Below, piece by piece: positions 7,601 through 12,764 of a DNA stretch of 12,764 bases. The stretch is from Lachnoclostridium sp. (GTDB taxonomy: Bacteria > Bacillota_A > Clostridia > Lachnospirales > Lachnospiraceae): contig SVDR01000061.1 in the NCBI GenBank assembly GCA_015057755.1, positions 1 through 12,764 of the forward strand, written 5' to 3'. The position numbers and the translations under genes were made by a program. Numbering within the stretch: position 1 is the first letter of the stretch; each line of letters opens with the position of its first letter. The notes beneath the pieces were generated by a model. The model did not search any database, was not told where the DNA came from, and worked only from the letters and a program-made list of their open reading frames with translations.

Positions 7601-8098
7601 ATGGAGCAGAAAGAAAGGTTTATGCCGGTGCATATTATTGCTGCAGCCGGAATTGTTAAAAATGATAAAAATGAAATATTGATGGTAAAGACTCATGGTG
7701 ACAACTGGGTGTTTCCGGGAGGTCAGGTGGAAGTCGGTGAAAATGTGATCGACGGTGTGAAGCGTGAGATTATGGAAGAGACGGGCATTGAAGTGGAAGT
7801 TGGAGAGTTATTCAGTATTTCCTCCAACACATGTACATATCCGGGATATAATGGAGTGAAAACAGTACCGACAAAGATTATTCTGGACTTTATCTGTAAA
7901 GCGGAGTCGGGAGAGCCGAGACCTTCAGAGGAGAATTCTGAGTCGAAATTCGTTCCGGAGGAGCAGGTTCTTGGGATGATGGAGAGTCAGGCATATATTG
8001 AACGCTTCAAAAATTATCTGGAATATACCGGAAGGCCGATCTATATGGAATATGTGTCAAAACCAAAGTTTGAGATGAGAGTAAAACGAATGATATAA
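7601..8098 (+). CDS. Nudix hydrolase
   Basis: Hydrolase for a nucleoside diphosphate linked to another group; the substrate cannot be deduced. The product is 165 residues. The Nudix box is complete at residues 41-63: G41, five residues, E47, seven residues, then REIMEETGI, which contains the metal-binding glutamates. The N-terminal strand (HIIAAAGIVKNDKNEILMVKT) and FPGGQ before the box are typical. The region after it has an EQVLGMMES segment and a C-terminal tail YMEYVSKPKFEMRVKRMI. It has its own extended -10 promoter and stands as a single-gene unit between the MFS terminator and the hairpin at 8140-8170. Codons are mixed. Possible roles are nucleotide-pool sanitation or ADP-ribose/NDP-sugar hydrolysis; the sequence does not choose between them. 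Confidence 0.92.
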   Translation: MEQKERFMPVHIIAAAGIVKNDKNEILMVKTHGDNWVFPGGQVEVGENVIDGVKREIMEETGIEVEVGELFSISSNTCTYPGYNGVKTVPTKIILDFICKAESGEPRPSEENSESKFVPEEQVLGMMESQAYIERFKNYLEYTGRPIYMEYVSKPKFEMRVKRMI

Positions 8099-8139
8099 AA
8101 TCGTAATCCGATGAAAGGTTTCTTGTTAAAACTGTGATC

Positions 8140-8179
8140 GAGGAGGATAACCAATTTGGCTATCCTCCTCCTAGTTTTT
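8140..8179 (+). terminator. Terminator hairpin between converging Nudix and hutI genes
   Basis: GAGGAGGATA (8140-8149) pairs perfectly with TATCCTCCTC (8161-8170) over ten bases; inside, CCA can pair with TGG. On the + strand TTTTT follows at 8175-8179 after four bases, overlapping the hutI stop codon. On the - strand the stem is followed by GATCACAGTTTT, a poor U-tract, so it should work better for the Nudix transcript than for hutI. Confidence 0.7.
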
Positions 8180-9431
8180 ACCATTCTTTATGATAAACAG
8201 TCTCGCCGTTCTTAATAACAGTTTCCACTAAGTTGATCGTGCTGTGGTACGGCATGAAGTGGATGGACGGGAATTTCAGGAAGATGATATCTGCCTTTTT
8301 GCCCGGCTCCAGACTGCCGATGGTATCTGCGCGGTCAACAGCAGCAGCGCCGTTGATGGTCAGAGCTGTGATCACTTCTTCGATGGACATGCCCATGTAG
8401 ATGCAGCCGAGTGCAACGAGGAGCGGAATGTTGTTTGTGAAGCAGCTGCCCGGATTCAGATCAGATGCGAGAGCAACTGCACAGCCGGAATCGATCATCT
8501 TTCTTGCCGGAGCGAACGGCTCTTTTAAGCAGAATGCAGTAGCCGGAAGAAGTGTGCTGATCACGCCGCTTTCCGCCATTTGTTTGATACCTTCATCAGA
8601 TGCCTTGAGAAGATGGTCTGCGGAAAATGCTCCTGTTCTTGCTGCCAGTTCCGCACCGCCGAGGGATACGATCTCATCCGCATGAACTTTTAATTTGAAG
8701 CCCATTTCTTTTGCCTTTGTCAGGTAGTATTCGGAGTCTTCGATCTCAAATACGTTCTTCTCGCAGAAGATATCTGCGAACTCAGCCAGATTTTCTTCTT
8801 TTACGATCGGCATAACTTCTGTGAGGAGCATGTCGATGAACTCACGCTCTTTGCCTTTGTACTGCGGAAGTACGCTGTGCGGACCAAGGAAGGTTGTTAC
8901 AACGTCAACCGGATGGATTTCGTCCAGTTTCTTCATGGCACGAAGCTGTTTGATCTCTGTATCGCAATCCATACCGTAACCGCTCTTGCCTTCCACGGTT
9001 GTTACACCAAATTCCAGCATGCGGTTCATTCGTTCCATACCGATCTCAACTAATTCTTCAAGAGTCGCCTCTTTTGTCGGAACTACTGTTGCATTGATTC
9101 CGCCGCCGCGCTCCATGATGGACATGTAAGTGTCGCCTTTTAAACGCCAGGAGAATTCGTTGGCACGGTAGCCGCCGAAAATGTAGTGAGTGTGGGAATC
9201 AACAAAGCCCGGAAGGACAGTCTTGCCGGAAGCATCGATCACTTCGTATTCGTCCATATTAACCATCTTGTCCAGTTCTTCTGTTGTGCCAACTGCGAAA
9301 ATCTTGTCGTCGTGGATCAGGACACCGCCGTCATAAATGAGGCCGATGTCTGACATGTCTTTGCCTTTTTTCGGAGCCGGACCTTTGCAGGTTACCAGCT
9401 CTGCAGCATGTCGGATATATCTCTTTGTCAT
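8178..9431 (-). CDS. hutI: Imidazolonepropionase
   Basis: Third enzyme of histidine breakdown: opens 4-imidazolone-5-propionate to N-formimino-L-glutamate in the cytoplasm. It belongs to the metal-dependent amidohydrolase superfamily. The product is 417 residues, normal length. The metal site is visible as HTH (H80, H82) in PGFVDSHTHYIFGG, H250 in VHADE, and D324 in SDLNPGSC. H273 lies in ADHL. EGKSGYGMD at about 147-155 is a family signature. RBS AGGAG lies 6 bases before the ATG. The gene is downstream of hutU with a 76-base gap containing a 10-bp hairpin, so the two are probably one operon. Its stop overlaps the T-tract of the convergent terminator. Codon bias is strong. Confidence 0.97.
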   Translation of the reverse strand: MTKRYIRHAAELVTCKGPAPKKGKDMSDIGLIYDGGVLIHDDKIFAVGTTEELDKMVNMDEYEVIDASGKTVLPGFVDSHTHYIFGGYRANEFSWRLKGDTYMSIMERGGGINATVVPTKEATLEELVEIGMERMNRMLEFGVTTVEGKSGYGMDCDTEIKQLRAMKKLDEIHPVDVVTTFLGPHSVLPQYKGKEREFIDMLLTEVMPIVKEENLAEFADIFCEKNVFEIEDSEYYLTKAKEMGFKLKVHADEIVSLGGAELAARTGAFSADHLLKASDEGIKQMAESGVISTLLPATAFCLKEPFAPARKMIDSGCAVALASDLNPGSCFTNNIPLLVALGCIYMGMSIEEVITALTINGAAAVDRADTIGSLEPGKKADIIFLKFPSIHFMPYHSTINLVETVIKNGETVYHKEW

Positions 9432-9453
9432 GATGATCTCCTATAATAAATAT

Positions 9454-9493
9454 GCCTTCCGCCGCCGAACGAAGATCCAGCAAGGCGGAAGGC
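9454..9493 (-). repeat. Long inverted repeat between hutU and hutI
   Basis: GCCTTCCGCC (9454-9463) and GGCGGAAGGC (9484-9493) form a perfect 10-bp GC-rich stem with a 20-base loop. In the hutU-hutI transcript it lies 14 bases after the hutU stop and upstream of the hutI RBS. It is followed by ATATTTATTATAGG rather than a clean U-run. It may protect the hutU 3' end, cause partial termination, or set the hutU:hutI ratio. Confidence 0.75.
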
Positions 9494-9507
9494 AGGGAAT
9501 TCAGTTT

Positions 9508-11532
9508 TTATTTGTTGGATGCCTCTGCAAATACTTTCTCAATGAGAGCGTCGTCTGCAATGTACGGCATCGTGATCGCATCGGAACCTGCGAATTTCTT
9601 GTTGTACTCAGCAACTGTCTCAATGGAGTGCGGGTTTCTAGCCCAGTTTCTTCTGGAAACACCAACCATAGTATCCCAGAGGATGGACTCGTGGATGATC
9701 TGGTCTGTGAGCTCGGAACCGTCCAGAACGAGACCGAAACCACCGTTGATGGATTTACCGATACCAACACCGCCGCCGTTGTGAAGCGCGATTAAGGACA
9801 TACCGCGTGCAGCGTTACCTGCGAAGCAGTGTGTAGCCATGTCTGCAGTGAAGTTGGAACCGTCGTAAATGTTGGATGTCTCACGGTACGGGGAATCTGT
9901 TCCGCCTGTATCGTGGTGGTCACGACCGAGCATAACCGGGCCGATCTCTCCATTACGAACCATCTCATTGAACTTGAGTGCGATGTCATGACGGCCAAGA
10001 GCATCCTGGTAGAGGATACGGCACTGTGTACCAACTACGAGCTGGTTCTTTTCTGCGTCGCGGATCCATACCCAGTTGTCACGATCCTGGAAACGACGGT
10101 TCGGATCGATGATCTCCATAGCAGCGTGGTCTGTCTTGATCAGGTCTTCGTGGTTGCCGGATAAGCAGCACCAGCGGAACGGACCATAACCGTAGTCAAA
10201 TAACTCCGGACCAAGGATATCTTCAACGTAGGACGGGAAGATGAAGCCTTCGGATGTGTCAACGCCGTTCTTGGAAATTTCTTTATTGCCTGCATCGAAT
10301 ACAGCTTTCATGAATGCGTTGCCGTAGTCGAAGAAGTAGGAGCCGCGTGCAACGAGAGTCTGGATTAAGTGGAAATGCTTTGTAAGTGTTGCATCTACCA
10401 TCTTAACGAAGTTCTCTTTATCATTTAATAACATTTCGGTTCTCTGTTCGAATGTAAGACCCTGCGGGCAGTAGCCTCCGTCATACGGAACATGGCAGGA
10501 AGTCTGGTCGGAAAGAAGACCGATCTTTTCATTATGATTAACAGCATACTCGAGAAGGTCTACGATGTTGCCGTGAAAAGCGATGGACATAGCCTCTTTC
10601 TTTTCCATATATTCGTGAGCCATTGCAAATGCTTCTTCCGGAGACTCTGCGATCTTGCTTACCCAGCCCTGGCTGTGTCTTGTCTCGATACGGGAGTAGT
10701 CAACCTCTGCAACGATACCAACGCCGCCGGCGATCTCGATCGCTTTCGGCTGAGCGCCGCTCATGCCGCCGAGACCGGATGTTACGAATAAGTGACCTGC
10801 GAGATCACCGTCAGCCGGAACACCGAGGAACTTACGGCCTGCGTTTAAGATTGTGTTGAATGTACCGTGAACGATACCCTGCGGTCCAATGTACATCCAG
10901 CCGCCGGCTGTCATCTGACCGTAGGAGGAGCAGCCCATAGCAGTTGCTTTTGCCCATGCCTGCGGATTGTCGCCTTCACCAACCATCAGACCGTTTGTGA
11001 TGATAACACGCGGTGCCTGTTTGTGGGAGTGGAAGAGACCGAGCGGATGACCGGACATAACAACAAGTGTCTGCTCATCTGTAAGAACCTCAAGGTATTT
11101 CTTTAAGAGCTGGTACTGCATCCAGTTCTGGCATACCTGGCCTGTCTCACCGTATGTAACTAACTCATACGGATAAAGAGCGATGTCGTGGTTTAAGTTG
11201 TTATCGATCATAACCTGCATAGCTTTACCCTGTACGCAGTTTCCTTTGTACTCATCGATCGGTTTGCCGTAAATTCTCTCCTTCGGCATGAAACGGTAGC
11301 CGTAAATACGGCCGCGAGTTAAGAGTTCCTCCATAAACTCCGGAGCAAGAGCCTCGTGCAGTTCTTCCGGAACATAGCGGAGGGCGTTCTTTACAGCAAG
11401 CTTTTTCTCGTGATCAGAAAGTGTGAGCTCACGCATCGGTGCGCGGCGGATACCTTCTTTAAATACCGGATACTCCGGGAGAACCGGATCAAGCTTGATC
11501 GTCATTGCGCTGCCAATTTCTTTGTTGGTCAT
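9508..11532 (-). CDS. hutU: Urocanate hydratase, long UROC1-like form
   Basis: Second enzyme of histidine breakdown: adds water to urocanate to give 4-imidazolone-5-propionate, using tightly bound NAD+ as an electrophile. From ATG 11532 the product is 674 residues, close to animal UROC1 (about 676) and well above the roughly 555 of Bacillus and Pseudomonas enzymes. The dinucleotide-binding glycine-rich segment SGLGGMSGAQPKA spans 252-264. GPFRWCCLSG at 450-459 and HNGGGVGIGKS at 584-594 are family blocks. C504 in GTQCRILYQD is a candidate for the conserved active-site cysteine, by alignment from memory. The frame extends four codons upstream to 11544, but that ATG touches the Shine-Dalgarno directly, so 11532 is the better start. 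Codon use is strongly biased. hutI follows on the same strand. Confidence 0.97.
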   Translation of the reverse strand: MTNKEIGSAMTIKLDPVLPEYPVFKEGIRRAPMRELTLSDHEKKLAVKNALRYVPEELHEALAPEFMEELLTRGRIYGYRFMPKERIYGKPIDEYKGNCVQGKAMQVMIDNNLNHDIALYPYELVTYGETGQVCQNWMQYQLLKKYLEVLTDEQTLVVMSGHPLGLFHSHKQAPRVIITNGLMVGEGDNPQAWAKATAMGCSSYGQMTAGGWMYIGPQGIVHGTFNTILNAGRKFLGVPADGDLAGHLFVTSGLGGMSGAQPKAIEIAGGVGIVAEVDYSRIETRHSQGWVSKIAESPEEAFAMAHEYMEKKEAMSIAFHGNIVDLLEYAVNHNEKIGLLSDQTSCHVPYDGGYCPQGLTFEQRTEMLLNDKENFVKMVDATLTKHFHLIQTLVARGSYFFDYGNAFMKAVFDAGNKEISKNGVDTSEGFIFPSYVEDILGPELFDYGYGPFRWCCLSGNHEDLIKTDHAAMEIIDPNRRFQDRDNWVWIRDAEKNQLVVGTQCRILYQDALGRHDIALKFNEMVRNGEIGPVMLGRDHHDTGGTDSPYRETSNIYDGSNFTADMATHCFAGNAARGMSLIALHNGGGVGIGKSINGGFGLVLDGSELTDQIIHESILWDTMVGVSRRNWARNPHSIETVAEYNKKFAGSDAITMPYIADDALIEKVFAEASNK

Positions 11533-11543
11533 AATAACATACA

Positions 11544-11552
11544 TCCTTTCCT
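11544..11552 (-). promoter_or_regulatory. Ribosome binding site of hutU
   Basis: On the - strand AGGAAAGGA lies 11 bases before ATG 11532. The alternative in-frame ATG at 11544-11542 begins with the last base of this site and so cannot use it. Confidence 0.7.
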
Positions 11553-11563
11553 GTATTTGTGAT

Positions 11564-11579
11564 ACCCGGGGGGGTCCCC
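11564..11579. other. G7 tract with overlapping small palindromes in the hutU leader
   Basis: ACCCGGGGGGGTCCCC contains seven consecutive G (11568-11574) and two overlapping symmetric elements: ACCC-N4-GGGT and GGGG-T-CCCC. It lies in an otherwise AT-rich spacer, between the proposed hutU promoter and the hutU RBS, so it would be transcribed as C7 in the hutU leader. Confidence 0.6.
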
Positions 11580-11586
11580 ATAGTGG

Positions 11587-11617
11587 TCATACCAATTTTG
11601 CTAAGTCTATCATACCA
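11587..11617 (-). repeat. Direct repeat TGGTATGA, 23-bp period, overlapping the hutU promoter
   Basis: On the - strand TGGTATGA occurs at 11617-11610 and again at 11594-11587, 23 bases apart, about two helical turns. The upstream copy is part of the proposed extended -10. The downstream copy falls just after the predicted start point. This arrangement would suit an operator, although an 8-base repeat could be chance. Confidence 0.4.
11609..11617 (-). promoter_or_regulatory. hutU: Extended -10 promoter of hutU-hutI
   Basis: Read on the - strand, TGGTATGAT (11617-11609) is a TGn extended -10 with TATGAT matching five of six. The hexamer 17 bases upstream is TAGGAA, a poor -35. A perfect TTGACA exists on the same strand at 11650-11645 but is 30 bases away, too far to pair with this -10. 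Transcription would start near 11602 and give a leader of about 70 bases holding the G7/C7 tract. Confidence 0.55.
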
Positions 11618-11710
11618 GAAAATAACCAAAATTCCTATATTAATTGTCAAAAATTTTTATTAATTATAGAGAAAAGATGTAAAATAAGGTAATATATTAG
11701 CATGGTAAAG

Positions 11711-11747
11711 TGAAAACGTATGAAAACAAGTAAAAAATAATCAAAAA
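11711..11747 (+). other. Helically phased A-tracts upstream of hutH
   Basis: A-tracts begin at 11713 (A4), 11723 (A4), 11732 (A6) and 11743 (A5), spaced 9 to 11 bases apart. That phasing predicts intrinsic DNA bending. They lie 40-75 bases upstream of the hutH -10 candidate, where bends or UP elements typically act. The first two are in an exact tandem repeat of TGAAAAC (11711, 11721). Confidence 0.5.
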
Positions 11748-11762
11748 TTCAGTAAATTATCA

Positions 11763-11791
11763 TAGACGGATTTTTAGTTTTCAGCTATAAT
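11763..11791 (+). promoter_or_regulatory. hutH: Candidate sigma-A promoter of hutH
   Basis: TAGACG (11763-11768, four of six) and TATAAT (11786-11791, perfect) are separated by 17 bases. Start would be near 11798, giving a leader of about 113 bases. A competing candidate nearer the gene is TTGACG (11833-11838) with GACAAT (11854-11859) at a short 15-base spacer. A second TATAAT at 11865-11870 lacks a -35. Confidence 0.5.
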
Positions 11792-11895
11792 GAAACTGTA
11801 ACAGACTTTAAAGCATGAAACTAGAGTCATCCTTGACGACAGAGTATAAAGGTGACAATGATTTTATAATAGGAATATATCAGATTCCAAGAACA

Positions 11896-11903
11896 AAGGA
11901 GAG
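11896..11903 (+). promoter_or_regulatory. Ribosome binding site deciding the hutH start
   Basis: AAGGAGAG lies 7 bases before ATG 11911. An in-frame ATG at 11815 would add 32 residues but has no Shine-Dalgarno, and the extra residues do not resemble the family N-terminus. Confidence 0.8.
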
Positions 11904-11910
11904 ATGTGGA

Positions 11911-12764
11911 ATGAACAGAGTAGTGATTACAGGCCATGATCTTACAGTTGAGCAGATCATCGCAGTATGCCGCGGTTATGCGGAGGTAGTACTTTCTGAG
12001 GAAAGTAGAGAGAAGATCCTCGCTTCCAGACAGGTTGTAGACGAGCTGGTTGAGGAGAAGAAAGTTGTTTACGGTATTACAACAGGTTTCGGTAAATTCA
12101 GTGATGTGGTTATTTCTCAGGATGAGTGTAAATTACTTCAGAAGAACCTGATCATTACTCATGCAGTAGGTGCAGGCAATCCGTTCACAGAGGACATCGC
12201 AAGAGGTATCATTCTTCTTCGTGTTAACAACCTCTCCAACGGTTTCTCCGGTATCCGTCTTGAGACTATCGAGACTATGATCGCGATGTTAAATAAGCGT
12301 GTGACTCCGTACATTCCGGAAAAGGGTTCTCTCGGTGCATCCGGCGACCTTGCTCCGTTATCCCATATGGTACTCCCGATGATCGGTCTTGGTATGGCAT
12401 GGTATGAGGGTGAATTACTTCCGGGCGCAGCAGCGATGAACCGTGCAGGAATTCCGGTGATCGAGCTTTCTGCAAAAGAAGGTCTTGCATTAAACAACGG
12501 TACTCAGGCGATGACATCCGTAGGTGCTCATGCACTTCATGATGCGATCACATTATTAAAGGCAGCAGATATCGCAGCAGCTCTTTCCTACGAGGCACAG
12601 AATGGTGTTACAGATGCTCTTGATCCGAGAGTACACCAGGTTCGTCCGCACGCAGGTCAGATGGCAACTGCAAGAAACCTGTTAAGACTTCTTGAGGACA
12701 GTAACAATACAACACGCCAGGGTCAGATCCGCGTACAGGATGCTTACTCCATGCGCTGCTGCCC
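11911..12764 (+). CDS. hutH: Histidine ammonia-lyase (3' end outside window)
   Basis: First enzyme of histidine breakdown: removes ammonia from L-histidine to give trans-urocanate, in the cytoplasm as a tetramer. The 284 complete codons visible are a little over half of a usual 500-residue enzyme, and the frame is open to the window end. The self-made MIO cofactor arises from A143-S144-G145 in GSLGASGDLAPLSH, one residue offset from Pseudomonas putida A142-S143-G144. Y54 in VYGITTGFG corresponds to the catalytic tyrosine (Tyr53 in P. putida). Also present are LLRVNNLSNGFSGIR at 102-116 and LNNGTQAM. These separate it from tyrosine and phenylalanine lyases only in part, but the hutU-hutI neighbours make the histidine role secure. 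It is transcribed away from hutU. Codon bias is strong. The start follows AAGGAGAG. Confidence 0.96.
   Translation, partial: MNRVVITGHDLTVEQIIAVCRGYAEVVLSEESREKILASRQVVDELVEEKKVVYGITTGFGKFSDVVISQDECKLLQKNLIITHAVGAGNPFTEDIARGIILLRVNNLSNGFSGIRLETIETMIAMLNKRVTPYIPEKGSLGASGDLAPLSHMVLPMIGLGMAWYEGELLPGAAAMNRAGIPVIELSAKEGLALNNGTQAMTSVGAHALHDAITLLKAADIAAALSYEAQNGVTDALDPRVHQVRPHAGQMATARNLLRLLEDSNNTTRQGQIRVQDAYSMRCC

Larger units (their letters stand above)
11533..11910. other. Divergent hut control region, 378 bases without a gene
   Basis: AT-rich spacer between divergent hutU (-) and hutH (+). Contents from left to right are the hutU RBS, the G7 tract, the TGGTATGA repeats and hutU -10, and an AT-rich centre with ATTAATT direct repeats at 11639 and 11659 around AAAAATTTTT. 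Then come phased A-tracts with TGAAAAC repeats, the hutH promoter, a GTCA-TCCT-TGAC inverted repeat at 11826-11837, and the hutH RBS. I see no tRNA, no recognisable riboswitch, and no small ORF with a ribosome binding site. Confidence 0.8.

Noticed and set aside
8140..8160. GAGGAGGATA as a Shine-Dalgarno for a small gene
   Set aside because: No start codon with a meaningful frame follows, and the segment is one arm of a perfect 10-bp terminator stem.
11645..11650. Perfect TTGACA on the - strand as the -35 of hutU
   Set aside because: It is 30 bases from TATGAT. At 17-18 bases only GGTTAT or GTTATT is available, each matching three of six. The extended -10 alone is a better explanation.
11639..11665. 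ATTAATT repeats around AAAAATTTTT as an operator
   Set aside because: The sequence is low-complexity AT-rich DNA, and such symmetric words are expected by chance; nothing ties it to a known site.
11720..11740. Six-codon ORF MKTSKK in the hut control region as a leader peptide
   Set aside because: No ribosome binding site, and it lies upstream of the proposed hutH start point. It contains no histidine codons, as attenuation by histidine would require.
1..12764. Mobile elements, CRISPR arrays, toxin-antitoxin or defence genes
   Set aside because: No transposase or integrase motifs, no regularly spaced repeats and no terminal inverted repeats were found. All long frames on the coding strands are assigned to housekeeping or catabolic families or to one small unknown.

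Overview
This looks like chromosomal DNA from a gut-type clostridium, most likely a Lachnospiraceae member. The evidence is a single-chain (alpha2) glycyl-tRNA synthetase, Firmicutes-style AGGAGG ribosome binding sites, an M3 oligoendopeptidase of the non-PepF type, a 165-residue protein resembling a Lachnospiraceae-restricted DUF family, and a long UROC1-like urocanate hydratase of the kind seen in anaerobic Firmicutes. I cannot name the genus or species from the sequence alone. There is no rRNA, tRNA, CRISPR array, insertion sequence, phage gene or recognisable defence gene.

Left part (1-3909, all +): the 3' part of glyS and its terminator, then maf (nucleotide pyrophosphatase) overlapping a Cof-type HAD phosphatase by 4 bases (ATGA), then a lipoprotein related to PrsA/SurA-type foldases whose parvulin-like domain has lost its recognisable catalytic signature. 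A terminator follows.

Middle part (3910-8170, all +): a small uncharacterised protein with its own promoter, an M3 metallopeptidase, a hairpin without a U-tract, a 12-TM major facilitator transporter with a very strong terminator, and a Nudix hydrolase whose extended -10 promoter directly abuts that terminator. A hairpin at 8140-8170 closes this block against the converging hut genes.

Right part (8178-12764): histidine utilisation. hutU (urocanate hydratase) and hutI (imidazolonepropionase) lie on the - strand. hutH (histidine ammonia-lyase) lies on the + strand and runs off the window end. Together they encode the steps histidine to urocanate to imidazolonepropionate to formiminoglutamate. 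The final formiminoglutamate step and a regulator are not in the window. The two transcription units diverge from a 378-base AT-rich region holding the most interesting non-coding structure: matched promoter motifs, clustered TGAAAC-type repeats, helically phased A-tracts and a G7 tract in the hutU leader.

I found no clearly new biological system. The best leads are the divergent hut control region and the degenerate foldase lipoprotein. The gene set itself is ordinary housekeeping and catabolism.
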